Notes: generated by a model not told the origin, from the letters alone. A stretch of DNA of 64,000 nt from Pseudochrobactrum asaccharolyticum (GCF_003314995.1 NZ_QNRH01000001.1:921791-985790), one strand, 5' to 3'; positions 8,435-17,545 are shown, numbered from the stretch's first letter. Made by a program: numbers and translations.

Positions 8435-9502
8435 ATGACCGGAACACAGAAAAAACTACGTATTGCTTTGCTCTTTGGCGGTCGCTCACCCGAGCATGAT
8501 GTCTCGGTTCTGTCTGCCACCAATGTGATACAGGCGCTTGATCCGGATAAATATGAGGCTGTGCCGGTTTTTGTTACACGCGAAGGGCAATGGCTGTTGA
8601 GTTCCTATGAGCAGGGACAATTGGCACAGCCCTCTTCCGGTACGCAGATTTGCCTTCTTTCCGGTGGTTACGGGCGTATGATCGGGCTGGATGATCAGCT
8701 TGGCTTCCGCGAATTGCCAAATATTGATGCTCTTTTTCCGGTTCTGCACGGATTGCATGGTGAGGATGGTGCCGTACAAGGTTTATCAGAAGTCGCCTGT
8801 GTTCCCCTCGTCGGCTGCGGCATCCTTGGCTCTGCGGCAGCGCTCGATAAAGATATGACAAAGCGTCTGAGCAAAGAAGCCGCTGTTCCTGTTGCGCATT
8901 CGGTGACTATTCATCAGGGCAACGTGCCGGAGTTTGAGGACTTGAAGCAAAAGCTAGGCCTGCCATTTTTCGTTAAACCTGCGCGCCAAGGTTCGTCCGT
9001 TGGTGTCACTAAAGTGAGCTCAGAATCCGGCTATCAAGCTGCACTCAACGCCGGTTTCCTGCATGATAAAAAGCTGTTGGCTGAAGAGTTTATTCGCGGC
9101 CGTGAAATTGAGTGTGCTGTACTCGAAAATGCCGACGGCAGTATCTTTGTATCTCGTTGCGGTGAGATAACACCGGCAGAAAGTCATGGATTTTACAGCT
9201 ATGACGCGAAATACATAGATGAGGCTGGTGCGGCGTTAAAAGTACCGGCAGACCTGCCCTCCTCTGTTGAAACACAAATACGTGAAATGGCTGAGAAAGC
9301 ATTTCGGGCTGTTGGCTGTGATGCAATGGCGCGCGTGGACTTCTTCGTGACAGATGATATGCGAATTATCCTCAATGAAATCAATACAATACCTGGATTT
9401 ACAGATATCAGTATGTATTCCAAAGTTATGGCCGTGAGCGGTGTCAGCTACAGCCAGATTATTGACCGGTTGATAGAGCACGGCATAAAACGCGGTAGCT
9501 AA
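8435..9502 (+). CDS. ddlA: D-alanine--D-alanine ligase
   Basis: ATP-grasp enzyme of 355 aa that joins two D-Ala for peptidoglycan precursor synthesis in the cytosol. Visible signatures are FGGRSPEHDVSVLSA near the N-terminus, LHGLHGEDGAVQG, the ATP-grasp strand FFVKPARQGSSVGV and the metal-binding end ARVDFF ... NEINTIPGFT. It stands away from the mur cluster, which fits the separate ddlA copy known in Brucella-type genomes rather than the mur-cluster ddlB. The ATG follows GGATAACAC, a moderate ribosome site. Confidence 0.93.
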   Translation: MTGTQKKLRIALLFGGRSPEHDVSVLSATNVIQALDPDKYEAVPVFVTREGQWLLSSYEQGQLAQPSSGTQICLLSGGYGRMIGLDDQLGFRELPNIDALFPVLHGLHGEDGAVQGLSEVACVPLVGCGILGSAAALDKDMTKRLSKEAAVPVAHSVTIHQGNVPEFEDLKQKLGLPFFVKPARQGSSVGVTKVSSESGYQAALNAGFLHDKKLLAEEFIRGREIECAVLENADGSIFVSRCGEITPAESHGFYSYDAKYIDEAGAALKVPADLPSSVETQIREMAEKAFRAVGCDAMARVDFFVTDDMRIILNEINTIPGFTDISMYSKVMAVSGVSYSQIIDRLIEHGIKRGS

Positions 9503-9554
9503 AAACGTAATAAACCTGTAAAATCATGGCATTACTTACAGAAGGATATGGCAG

Positions 9555-10010
9555 ATGAAAATGCCCCGATTACCTTTAAGCGGACAGTGCCGTTGCGGAG
9601 AAGTCCGCGTTGAAGTGACAGCAGAACCGTTGATGACTGCTGCCTGTCATTGCACCGGCTGCCAATCCATGAGCAGCAGTGCTTTTTCATTAACCGCTAT
9701 GATCCCTTCTTCCGGTTTTAAAGTGACCCAAGGTGAGCCGGTTATCGGCGGCTTGCACGGGCCTCAGCAGCATCATTATTTCTGCGCATATTGCATGACA
9801 TGGATGTTTACGCTCATTGATGGCGTCGATGCATTTGTCAATGTCCGCCCGTCATTGTTTGATGAGCGTAAGTGGTTTGTCCCGTTCATCGAGACAATGA
9901 CCAAAGAAAAACTGCCTTGGGCACATACGCCGGCAACACACAGCTATGAGGGCTTTCCGCCTTTCGAAGATTTCGAAAAGCTGATGACTGAATTTGCTGC
10001 TGCGAAGTAA
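9555..10010 (+). CDS. GFA family protein (DUF636, glutathione-dependent formaldehyde-activating-like)
   Basis: A 151-aa zinc-binding fold. Likely metal cysteines are Cys12 and Cys14 (CRCGEV), Cys31, Cys33 and Cys36 (CHCTGC), and Cys78 and Cys81 (CAYC). The family is named after S-(hydroxymethyl)glutathione synthase, but most members are uncharacterised. Start 9555 is preceded by AGAAGGA. It lies 52 bp after ddlA with no terminator visible between them, so read-through from ddlA is possible. A second GFA protein lies at 24154-24585. Confidence 0.85.
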   Translation: MKMPRLPLSGQCRCGEVRVEVTAEPLMTAACHCTGCQSMSSSAFSLTAMIPSSGFKVTQGEPVIGGLHGPQQHHYFCAYCMTWMFTLIDGVDAFVNVRPSLFDERKWFVPFIETMTKEKLPWAHTPATHSYEGFPPFEDFEKLMTEFAAAK

Positions 10011-10018
10011 GTTAAATT

Positions 10019-10043
10019 GCTATGGGCTCGTTTTGCCCATAGC
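10019..10043. terminator. hairpin between convergent genes
   Basis: GCTATGGGC and its exact complement flank a 7-nt loop between the convergent stops at 10010 and 10070. No strong T-run follows on either strand. It is a possible shared 3' end. Confidence 0.4.
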
Positions 10044-10069
10044 TAAACTCTGCATTATACGGATATCTT

Positions 10070-10393
10070 TTAGAGAACTGTCCCGAATTCCATGCTGATT
10101 GGCTCAATGAATGCCAGAAAAGTATCACAAACGGGCTGATCGCGCCAACTCGCACAAATTGTCTTTGCATGATCTTCAGTCTGAGCAAAGGCCACATCAA
10201 GAAAAATACCATCGCCAAGTTTGACCAGATGCTGACCGCACCAGCCGCTCTGCTTTGACAGATGGTTTGTGACCATTGCCTGATAAGCTTCTTGCAGAGC
10301 AGCTTCGCTCATACCTTCTTTGAGACGGAAACGGCCCAGTTCAAGACCGAATGATTTCTGTATCTGAAAAACCTGTTTGTCGCCGGATTGCAT
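10070..10393 (-). CDS. hypothetical protein, ABM-like size (107 aa)
   Basis: Cytosolic protein without signal or membrane segments; I do not recognise a named family with certainty. The pattern LGRFRLKEGMSEAALQEAYQAMV, then a central GDGIFLDVAFAQTEDHAKTI and a C-terminal FIEPISMEFGTVL resembles small ferredoxin-like dimeric barrels of the antibiotic-biosynthesis-monooxygenase type, but that is inference. ATG 10393 is preceded by AGGAGAT. The gene is divergent from a WYL regulator, with 81 bp between starts, so it is a likely target of that regulator. Confidence 0.7.
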   Translation of the reverse strand: MQSGDKQVFQIQKSFGLELGRFRLKEGMSEAALQEAYQAMVTNHLSKQSGWCGQHLVKLGDGIFLDVAFAQTEDHAKTICASWRDQPVCDTFLAFIEPISMEFGTVL

Positions 10394-10474
10394 AATTATA
10401 ATCTCCTTATGTGATAAGCAGTCTATAAAACATTCTCCCTGACAGTTTTTGTCAGGATAGTGTAAACCTCACTC

Positions 10475-11155
10475 ATGCGCACATTTCGTCTCTTTGCATT
10501 ACTTGACCATTTACGCGGCAGAACTGAGCCTGTTTCAGCGGAAATACTGGCACAGGAACTCAGTGTTTCTGTCCGGACAATTTATCGCGATATGGCAACA
10601 TTACAGACCATGGGCGCACCGATACGCGGTGAGGCCGGTATTGGTTATCAGTTGGAGAAGGGCTATTTTCTGCCCCCTCTCCACTTCGACCCTGATGAAC
10701 TCGACGCCCTGATGCTCGGAACCCGTCTGATTGCTACGCGCGGTGATGATGATCTGGCTGCTGCTGCTCGCCGTGTCTCTGCCAAAATCAGTGCAGTAAT
10801 CGGTCATGATAAAGGTGAGAATTATTCACGATTGCCTTTGCGCGCTGTTGCACGGCAAAATCCGGAGAATGATAAGGCCGCGGAGCATCTTACACTCCTG
10901 CGCGTCGCCTTGCGCGATAAGGCCGTATTGCAAATCCGATATTGCGATTTGCAAGATAAACACAGTCAGCGTACTGTTCAGCCGCTTGGCCTGACAATGT
11001 TTGATGCGGTCTGGCTGCTGACTGTCTGGTGTGAAGACCGCTCGGATTTTCGTAATCTGCGCGTGGATCGTATAGAGGTCATTCAGCTTGCAGGAAGGCT
11101 CTTTCGTACAGAACGCGGGAAGCGTTTTGAGGATTATCTCAAGACACTTCCCTGA
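10475..11155 (+). CDS. YafY-type HTH/WYL transcriptional regulator
   Basis: A 226-aa regulator. Residues about 1-55 form a DeoR-like winged HTH (LAQELSVSVRTIYRDMATLQ); the remainder carries the WYL effector-sensing fold, with the characteristic region VLQIRYCDLQDKHSQRTVQPLGLTMF in abbreviated form. WYL domains bind small ligands or nucleic acid and modulate the HTH. The divergent 107-aa gene on the other side of an 81-bp promoter region is the obvious candidate target. Ends 4 bp before the convergent EamA gene. Confidence 0.87.
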   Translation: MRTFRLFALLDHLRGRTEPVSAEILAQELSVSVRTIYRDMATLQTMGAPIRGEAGIGYQLEKGYFLPPLHFDPDELDALMLGTRLIATRGDDDLAAAARRVSAKISAVIGHDKGENYSRLPLRAVARQNPENDKAAEHLTLLRVALRDKAVLQIRYCDLQDKHSQRTVQPLGLTMFDAVWLLTVWCEDRSDFRNLRVDRIEVIQLAGRLFRTERGKRFEDYLKTLP

Positions 11156-11159
11156 CCGA

Positions 11160-12092
11160 TTAATACGTCTGTTCTTTCTTCGGCGCTGAAAGAATGACAA
11201 GGCAGAATATCACCAGCAATGCGCCGAGCCAACCCAATGGTGACAGATTTTCACCAACAATCACCACTGCCAGCAAAGCAGCAATAACCGGCTCTGTAAG
11301 CGTGATCGTTGTCGCCATACTGACGGATATACGCGCCAGCGCATAGCCGAACAGCACATAACCAGTGAACATCGGGATAATGGCCATATAAGCACCGACA
11401 AGCGCATTATTCCATGAGGCCAACAAGGCACCGCCGGTGATCAGCAAAACCGGCATCAGCAACAGTCCGCCTGCTCCGAAAATTGAGCCCATCGCCGCCT
11501 TCGCGGAAATCCCTTTGCACATCAACCGGTGTGCTGCCCAAGCATAAAGAGCATAGGTCAAGCCGCCGACAAGACCTAGCAACACGCCTGCTACAGTTGT
11601 TCCTGTTGTGGTAGTAGCAGATGCGATTTCATGAGTGCCGCCACCGAAAAAACAGAGCAGTACAATGCCGCTCAGCCCCAATGCTGCACCGGCAACCCAT
11701 TGCTTGCTCAGGGTCTTATGATCAATGATCCATTCAATCAGTGCTGAAAATAATGGCGCGGAACCAATGGTTACAACAGTGCCAATTGTGACACCCGCAA
11801 GATACATCGAAGAGTAAAAAGCCAGCGGATAGACCGCGACAGAAACTGCGCCGAAAAGCACCAGCAACCATTGCGCTCGCAACTTTGCTTTGTCACGTTT
11901 CAACGCTCGTAAAGCGAGCAGGGCTTGCAACAGCCCGCCTACTCCCATGGCCACCGCACCGATCGCTAAGGGGCCGACTTCCGGCGCAAAAGTTGCGGCT
12001 GTGCCGGTGGTGCCCCACAAGAAAGACGCGATTAAGACGCAGATGATGCCGAGGCCGACACGATCCGTGCGGATAACAGATGCTTCACTCAT
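11160..12092 (-). CDS. EamA/DMT family transporter
   Basis: Inner-membrane exporter-like protein of 310 aa with about ten hydrophobic helices arranged as two EamA repeats. The first opens with GIICVLIASFLWGTTGTAATFAPE; the second contains ITLTEPVIAALLAVVIVGE, a hallmark of the family. Substrates in the family are amino acids, nucleosides and other metabolites; here it is unknown. Its start overlaps the stop of the upstream tetR gene by 4 bp (ATGA), so the two form one translation-coupled operon, probably under TetR control. Confidence 0.9.
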   Translation of the reverse strand: MSEASVIRTDRVGLGIICVLIASFLWGTTGTAATFAPEVGPLAIGAVAMGVGGLLQALLALRALKRDKAKLRAQWLLVLFGAVSVAVYPLAFYSSMYLAGVTIGTVVTIGSAPLFSALIEWIIDHKTLSKQWVAGAALGLSGIVLLCFFGGGTHEIASATTTTGTTVAGVLLGLVGGLTYALYAWAAHRLMCKGISAKAAMGSIFGAGGLLLMPVLLITGGALLASWNNALVGAYMAIIPMFTGYVLFGYALARISVSMATTITLTEPVIAALLAVVIVGENLSPLGWLGALLVIFCLVILSAPKKEQTY

Positions 12093-12697
12093 AGGGCTGC
12101 CAAAATGCTTTCTGCAAGGCGCCTTGCACTCAGGACACGGTTGCTATTGCCTTCAAGTCCTGCACGCGCGAAAGAACCCTCAAGCAAAAACGACAGATGC
12201 TCAGCCGCCAGTGCCACCTGCTCTTTCGGTAAAGCCTCGCCTGCGGTACTGTGCCAGCTTTCAAGGTGCTGCACCAGCAAGCGCTCGACCTCTTCCTTAT
12301 GGCGGCGCACAGCCTCCCTGCCCTCATCACCAGCCGCCAATTCCGCCGCAGCATTGAGCAGCCCGCAGCCGCGAAATCCGTTCTCATAATCAAATTCCGC
12401 ATGATCCTGATAGGCATCAAACACAGCCAATATGCGATCCGGCACGGTATGCGCCTGCTTTAAACGAGCTTCATACAGATCGAGCCATTCCTGATGCCGC
12501 ATTGCAATAAACGCAGCGACAAGGTCGGATTTTGATGAGAAATTATTATACAGGCTCATTTTCGCAACGCCGGCTTTGGCAGTGATCATATCAATGCCGG
12601 TTGCGTTAATCCCATAATTATAAAACAAAATTCCTGCTGCCTCGAGCAGACGTTCACGTGCAGAAGCAGTTTTCTGCGCCTTTAAAGATGTTGGCAT
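12089..12697 (-). CDS. TetR family transcriptional regulator
   Basis: A 202-aa repressor. The N-terminal HTH is clear (ARERLLEAAGILFYNYG, then MITAKAGVAKMSLYNNFSSKSDLVAAFI). The C-terminal ligand domain contains GFRGCGLLNAAAEL, common in the branch that controls efflux or detoxification genes. Overlaps the downstream exporter gene by 4 bp. A 36-bp near-perfect palindrome starts 14 bp upstream of the ATG and is the expected autoregulatory operator. The inducer is unknown but is probably an exporter substrate. Confidence 0.9.
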   Translation of the reverse strand: MPTSLKAQKTASARERLLEAAGILFYNYGINATGIDMITAKAGVAKMSLYNNFSSKSDLVAAFIAMRHQEWLDLYEARLKQAHTVPDRILAVFDAYQDHAEFDYENGFRGCGLLNAAAELAAGDEGREAVRRHKEEVERLLVQHLESWHSTAGEALPKEQVALAAEHLSFLLEGSFARAGLEGNSNRVLSARRLAESILAAL

Positions 12698-12711
12698 TTT
12701 ATCTCTGACTC

Positions 12712-12747
12712 AAATTTATTAGGTAGATCAGTCTATCTAATAAATTT
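12712..12747. promoter_or_regulatory. probable TetR operator (36-bp inverted repeat)
   Basis: Arms of 16 bases, AAATTTATTAGGTAGA and TCTATCTAATAAATTT, flank TCAG; they match as inverted repeats with a single mismatch. Position directly upstream of the tetR-eamA operon (start 12697) and symmetry fit TetR dimer binding and negative autoregulation. Confidence 0.8.
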
Positions 12748-13113
12748 TAAGATCGCAAGATGGGCAGAACGATAACTGCAAAGATCAAATTTATTTTATA
12801 TATAAATAGTCATATTATCGGCGATAAAAACTTTTATATAAAATTTAATTTAAGTATTTCATTCATTCGACAGACATTATATGAGGGCAATAAATGAGGC
12901 TTATTCCGGCAGCTTTTTCATGTAACGCTGGCAGTCTCCATGATGAAAATTTGGATAATTGTTACAGCGGTCGTGAGAATGGCAAGTAGCCGTCAGTATA
13001 GAAAAGCAAGTTCAGTCACGGATTTTTGATCTTGTTCCGATTAAGACGAATTTACTTGAATTATATCCGATATTACGGATTTCCGGATCCACGAATTGAC
13101 ACCGCCAAAGCAT
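12748..13113. other. AT-rich upstream region of the globin-coupled cyclase
   Basis: About 365 bp rich in A and T. It contains a possible 31-codon ORF at 12894-12989 with GAGGG seven bases ahead of the ATG, and an overlapping 29-codon frame from 12940. Neither resembles a known protein. No promoter is clear enough to call. Confidence 0.4.
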
Positions 13114-14562
13114 ATGAGTGACGGAGATATAACGGTTTTGAATATGCCCCCTCTCACAGCAGAGATAGCCGGTTATGCCGCTCATCAGCCCCCGCTCATG
13201 CCCTCTGAATGGGAATGGGTTCAGCTTACCCGAGGCCTTCCTGAGGGGCCGGCAAAGCGAATGGCGGATCTGATCGAGGCTGACAAAGATCGTCTGGTGC
13301 GGGTGTTTTATGACCGCTTGCTGCAAAATCCGGATGCCAGCCCGTTTCTTTCACAGGAAGTCGTGCATGACCGGTTGCAGCATTCGATGCGCGGCTGGCT
13401 GCGGCGCCTGTTTGTTGAACGCACAATGGATGTTGAAGTATTTGTCGCTGAGCAGCGCAAAATCGGCGAAGTTCATGCGCGTATTCAGGTACCAATCCAT
13501 GTGGTGATGCAAGGCGCGCGCCTGTTAAAAAATGAAATCATTTTGAAGCTGCGCGATCAGGATATCAGTCTCGAAGATTTTGCAATTCTGGCGGGCTATA
13601 CCAGCAATGCGATCAATATTGCCATTGAGATCATGAGCCAGGCCTTTGTAACCAATACCAAAAGCGATGCCCAGACAGACGAAGCTTACCGTGCCTTTGC
13701 GCTTACACAGGATGTTACGCTGGAACGCGAAAGCCAGCGTGCAGCACTCATGGAGTGGAGCCAGTCGGTTCTCTTCAGCCTCTATGGCGCACGACAGGAT
13801 ACGGCGCTGCCGCCACTTGCGAGCTCAGATTTCGGCCTGTGGCTGCACCATAAAGGTGATATGATTTTTCACGGCTCATCGGTTCTGGAAAATATCCGTA
13901 ATGATATGCGCTATATCGACAATATTCTGCTGCCAGCCATTACAGTAGCCAGTGCAAATAGCGATGCCGCTTTAGCCGATCTGATTGAAACTTTTAAAAA
14001 TAAAACCGGTGAAATTAAATTCCTGCTGGCTGAGCTGTTTCAGGCAGCCGCAGCAATGGAAACCGGTCGCGATCCGTTAACCCGCACTTTGAACCGCCGT
14101 TTTCTGCCATCCATTCTGACCCGCGAAGTCAAAATGGCAACGCAAAACCGCATGGATCTGAGCGTTATGATGGTCGATATCGACAATTTCAAACGCATCA
14201 ATGACACATACGGACATGGTGGTGGTGATCATATTCTGCAACAGGTTGCGGAAAGCATCTTCACTCAATGCCGCGCCAGTGATTTTGTGTTCCGCTATGG
14301 CGGCGAAGAGTTTCTAGTTGTTCTGATTGAAGCAAGCGCTGCATCAGCTTTTGAAACCGCAGAGCGGTTGCGACAGAAAATTTCCGTTCAGCAGTTTCAG
14401 CTACCGGACGGAGGTATGCAGAATATTACTCTGTCGATTGGTGTTTCGACCTTCAATGGTCATCCGGATTTCAGTCATTTGATTGAAACGGCAGATCAGG
14501 CGCTTTACAAAGCAAAACGTAATGGCCGTAATCGTACAGAGGTTGCGATACCTCTCGCCTGA
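13114..14562 (+). CDS. globin-coupled sensor diguanylate cyclase (DosC-like)
   Basis: Predicted cytosolic c-di-GMP synthase of about 482 aa. Residues about 40-195 resemble the sensor globin of E. coli DosC, including QRKIGEVHARIQVPIHVVMQ, where the histidine in VHARI is the likely proximal haem ligand. A middle helical domain follows. The C-terminal GGDEF domain has VDIDNFKRINDTYGH and active-site RYGGEEF. An inhibitory site RASD lies five residues before GGEEF, so product inhibition is likely. Oxygen or redox state probably tunes activity. ATG 13114 is one of several starts; TTG 13096 and ATG 13144 are alternatives. Confidence 0.85.
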   Translation: MSDGDITVLNMPPLTAEIAGYAAHQPPLMPSEWEWVQLTRGLPEGPAKRMADLIEADKDRLVRVFYDRLLQNPDASPFLSQEVVHDRLQHSMRGWLRRLFVERTMDVEVFVAEQRKIGEVHARIQVPIHVVMQGARLLKNEIILKLRDQDISLEDFAILAGYTSNAINIAIEIMSQAFVTNTKSDAQTDEAYRAFALTQDVTLERESQRAALMEWSQSVLFSLYGARQDTALPPLASSDFGLWLHHKGDMIFHGSSVLENIRNDMRYIDNILLPAITVASANSDAALADLIETFKNKTGEIKFLLAELFQAAAAMETGRDPLTRTLNRRFLPSILTREVKMATQNRMDLSVMMVDIDNFKRINDTYGHGGGDHILQQVAESIFTQCRASDFVFRYGGEEFLVVLIEASAASAFETAERLRQKISVQQFQLPDGGMQNITLSIGVSTFNGHPDFSHLIETADQALYKAKRNGRNRTEVAIPLA

Positions 14563-14563
14563 T

Positions 14564-14887
14564 TTAGAGAGCGGCGGCTGGCAATTGTTCAGCAAAAGCT
14601 GCAGGTAAACTGACATCAGAGTGGCCATGCGCAAGTGCGGCCATCTCAAATTTATATGGAATTTCCGCCTCTTTCAGAGCGGCAATAAACAATCTTATGA
14701 TCGTTTCAATATTGGATTTTTTATAAAAATCTTGAGAAAGACTGCAAACAGCTAACGTATAGGCTGCGCCGTATTTTACCGGCCAATGACATAGCAGGAA
14801 CATAGATAAATCCGACCAGTCGGATATCTTAATGACCCGCCCCTTTTCAGGTTCGGCAACTATAGAAAAGCTCCATACTCTATTCAT
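14564..14887 (-). CDS. DUF982-like protein
   Basis: A 107-aa protein resembling the DUF982 family, which is found almost only in Rhizobiales and usually in many copies. Supporting pattern: HWPVKYGAAYTLAVCSLSQDF, then ETIIRLFIAALKEAEIPYKF, equivalent to the conserved W-P ... A...C ... A...A..EA motif. Function is unknown. It is convergent with the cyclase gene, with only 1 bp between stops. Ribosome site is weak. Confidence 0.7.
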   Translation of the reverse strand: MNRVWSFSIVAEPEKGRVIKISDWSDLSMFLLCHWPVKYGAAYTLAVCSLSQDFYKKSNIETIIRLFIAALKEAEIPYKFEMAALAHGHSDVSLPAAFAEQLPAAAL

Positions 14888-15356
14888 ATGTTACCCATTG
14901 GTATTTAAGCCAATCTGAATAATACTCGATTTATAGAATAATGTAAGCAGGTATTTGTATTTTAAAATATTATATTAAGTCATATATATAATTTTATATT
15001 TTTGATTTATTTTTTATTATTATACTTGAATTAAGCAATCAAAATTTTAGCCAGTTCTAAATTTTTTCTCTAATAGACCGGAGAGAATCTCTCTTCCGGT
15101 TCCGCAGTTTATTCTCTTTTTCTCGCACCTATTTTGCCGATACTCGCCTTCCATCAACAATGCTGTAACCACCGGATTAGCAGGCTTTTGAGTCTATTTT
15201 GATACTTCGGGTGGACTTTTTTGAGCTTTTACGATATATATTTTTAATCTAATTCGATTTATCAGCATTTTTAAGACTATTATTTCTGTGTGATTACAGT
15301 TCAATAATGCTGATTATATGTATTAAAAAATACAAAAGGAGAATAGGTCTGCCACT
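14888..15356. other. AT-rich upstream region of proVWX
   Basis: About 470 bp, strongly A/T rich around 14940-15050. It contains an imperfect stem at about 15077-15101 (ACCGGAGAGA paired with TCTTCCGGT) followed by a pyrimidine-rich stretch. It probably holds the osmotically controlled promoter of the betaine transporter, but I cannot point to -35/-10 boxes with confidence. Confidence 0.35.
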
Positions 15357-16610
15357 ATGGCAGGGTTAACTTACCATATGAATATTTATACAAATGAAAT
15401 AAGTATGGATGAGACAAAGTCTGCAAAATTATCTTTGAAAGATGTTTTTAAAGTCTTTGGCGACAAGCCGGAAAGAGCAATGAGCCAATTGCGTTCCGGA
15501 AAAAGTAAAACTGAGATTCACAAAGATACGGGCTGCACAATCGGCGTTGACGGTGCAAGCTTCGAAATTATGGATGGTGAGATTTTCGTCATCATGGGAC
15601 TGTCGGGTTCCGGCAAGTCTACATTGCTCCGGTTGTTAAACCGTCTGATTGAGCCGACCTCCGGCGTTATCGCCGTTGATGGCCGTGACATTACCAAAAT
15701 GTCGAAACGCGAGCTGATTGATCTTCGTCGTCGCGATATGAGCATGGTATTCCAGTCCTTTGCTCTGCTGCCGAACCGAACCGTGCTCAACAATGCCGCC
15801 TTTGGTCTTGAAGTTGCAGGTATGGCTGAGGCCGAGCGCCATGAGCGCGCAATGAAAGCGCTCACCGCCGTCGGTCTGGAGCCTTATGCACAAAGCATGC
15901 CTGATCAGCTTTCCGGTGGTATGAAACAGCGTGTCGGTCTTGCCCGCGCGCTTGCTAATGAGCCGACCATTCTGCTGATGGATGAAGCTTTCTCGGCGCT
16001 TGATCCCCTCATCCGCACAGAAATGCAGGATGAACTGATCCGTCTGCAATCGGAAAACAGCCGCACGATCATCTTCGTGAGCCATGACCTTGATGAAGCT
16101 ATGCGTATTGGCGACCGTATTTGCATCATGCAGCACGGTAAGGTTGTTCAGGTCGGCACACCGGATGAGATTGTCTCCAATCCGGCCAATGACTATGTGC
16201 GTTCATTCTTCAAGAATGTGGATGTCTCGCATGTGTTCTCTGCCGGTGATGTGGCACGTAAAACATTGCTGACGATTATTGACCGTCAGGGTGTTGCAGC
16301 GGCCTCTGCGCTGGAGCAGATGGAAACCACCGGACGTGACATTGCTGTTATTCTCGGCCGTGACCGTAGTTATCACGGCATGATCAGTCAGGATTCCCTG
16401 ATTGAGAAAGTAAAAAATAAATCGCCGCATCCCTACAGGGAAGCCTTCCTGAGCGATATCGTTCCGATTGATGCAAGCGAACCCCTTTCCAATGTGCTTG
16501 GCCGCGTTGCTGAAAGCCGCTGGCCGGTTCCGGTTGTTGATGAAAAAAACAGATATGTCGGCGCGATTTCGAAGTCGGCATTGCTGGAAACGCTCGACCG
16601 CGCCGGTTGA
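15357..16610 (+). CDS. proV: glycine betaine/proline ABC transporter, ATP-binding subunit
   Basis: Cytosolic ATPase of an osmoprotectant importer, 417 aa. Walker A GLSGSGKST is at residues 81-89, the Q-loop in VFQSFALLP, signature LSGGMKQRVGLARAL, Walker B ILLMDEAFSALDP and switch histidine in FVSHDLDEAM. The part after about residue 290 has the tandem CBS-type tail of ProV/OpuAA, which senses ionic strength in relatives. The first gene of proV-proW-proX. Start choice is uncertain: ATG 15357 has AGGT 8 bases upstream, and ATGs at 15378 and 15405 are in frame. Confidence 0.92.
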   Translation: MAGLTYHMNIYTNEISMDETKSAKLSLKDVFKVFGDKPERAMSQLRSGKSKTEIHKDTGCTIGVDGASFEIMDGEIFVIMGLSGSGKSTLLRLLNRLIEPTSGVIAVDGRDITKMSKRELIDLRRRDMSMVFQSFALLPNRTVLNNAAFGLEVAGMAEAERHERAMKALTAVGLEPYAQSMPDQLSGGMKQRVGLARALANEPTILLMDEAFSALDPLIRTEMQDELIRLQSENSRTIIFVSHDLDEAMRIGDRICIMQHGKVVQVGTPDEIVSNPANDYVRSFFKNVDVSHVFSAGDVARKTLLTIIDRQGVAAASALEQMETTGRDIAVILGRDRSYHGMISQDSLIEKVKNKSPHPYREAFLSDIVPIDASEPLSNVLGRVAESRWPVPVVDEKNRYVGAISKSALLETLDRAG

Positions 16611-16631
16611 GCTGAAACGATTGGGAAAAAC

Positions 16632-17537
16632 ATGGATATGAATTTTAGTATCGGCAAAGGTGCCGATATCACCGTGAACTATATTCTCGACCACTTCACA
16701 CCGGCGCTTGATATGATTGCAGCCGTCATCGGTTTCGTTACCGGTGGTATTCAGGGTGGATTGCTGGCCATTCCACCGGTCGCGGGAATAATTATTCTGG
16801 CTCTGTTGTCGCTGTGGCGCGTTGGCTGGAAATTTGCACTTTTCACTGTTCTGGCTTTGGCACTTGTCCATCATATGGGCCTGTGGACCGGCACTATGGA
16901 AAGCCTGTCGCTGGTGCTTGCCGCAACATTTATTGCGATTGTTATCGGTATCCCGATGGGTATTGCGATGGCGCGTAATGAAACACTGGCAACAATCATT
17001 CGTCCTGTGCTTGACCTGATGCAGACCATGCCTGCCTTCGTTTATCTCATTCCGGCGGCCATGTTCTTCGGTCTGGGTGCAGTGCCCGGCACTATTGCGA
17101 CTGTGATTTTTGCGATGCCACCTGTGGTACGCCTGACCAATCTTGGTATCCGTCAAGTACATGAAGAGTTCGTCGAGGCCGGTCTGGCCTTCGGTTGTAC
17201 GGCTAAACAGCTGCTGTTCAAAGTGCAGCTGCCGAATGCCTTGCCTTCGATCATGACCGGTATCAACCAGACCATTATGCTGTCGCTGTCGATGGTAGTG
17301 ATTGCCTCCATGATTGGTGCCGGTGGTTTGGGCAATACTGTTCTAACCGGTATTCAGCGTCTGGATGTCGGTACCGGTTTTGAAGGTGGTCTGGCCGTGG
17401 TTATTCTGGCTGTGGTTCTCGACCGCATTACTCAGAGCTTCGGCAAACCTCAGCCAAGTCTGTTCAAGCGCTTTGCAGCTTTACGCAAGCACACGGACAG
17501 CACGCAAACAACATCCCTGCGCAAGCAGGAAGTTTAA
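16632..17537 (+). CDS. proW: glycine betaine/proline ABC transporter, permease
   Basis: Inner-membrane subunit of 301 aa with about six or seven hydrophobic helices and a binding-protein-dependent transport fold. The coupling-helix EAA loop is visible as EEFVEAGLAFGCTAKQLLFKVQLPNALPSI in two overlapping pieces, and the core helix ETLATIIRPVLDLMQTMPAFVYLIP is typical of ProW/OpuAB. It starts 21 bp after proV. A palindromic repeat separates it from proX, which may uncouple or stabilise expression between the membrane and binding-protein genes. Confidence 0.93.
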   Translation: MDMNFSIGKGADITVNYILDHFTPALDMIAAVIGFVTGGIQGGLLAIPPVAGIIILALLSLWRVGWKFALFTVLALALVHHMGLWTGTMESLSLVLAATFIAIVIGIPMGIAMARNETLATIIRPVLDLMQTMPAFVYLIPAAMFFGLGAVPGTIATVIFAMPPVVRLTNLGIRQVHEEFVEAGLAFGCTAKQLLFKVQLPNALPSIMTGINQTIMLSLSMVVIASMIGAGGLGNTVLTGIQRLDVGTGFEGGLAVVILAVVLDRITQSFGKPQPSLFKRFAALRKHTDSTQTTSLRKQEV

Positions 17538-17545
17538 TCCGAGAC

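Noticed and set aside
16203..17162. 319-codon open frame on the minus strand
   Set aside because: Antisense to proV and proW; composition is His/Asn/Arg rich as expected from a shadow.
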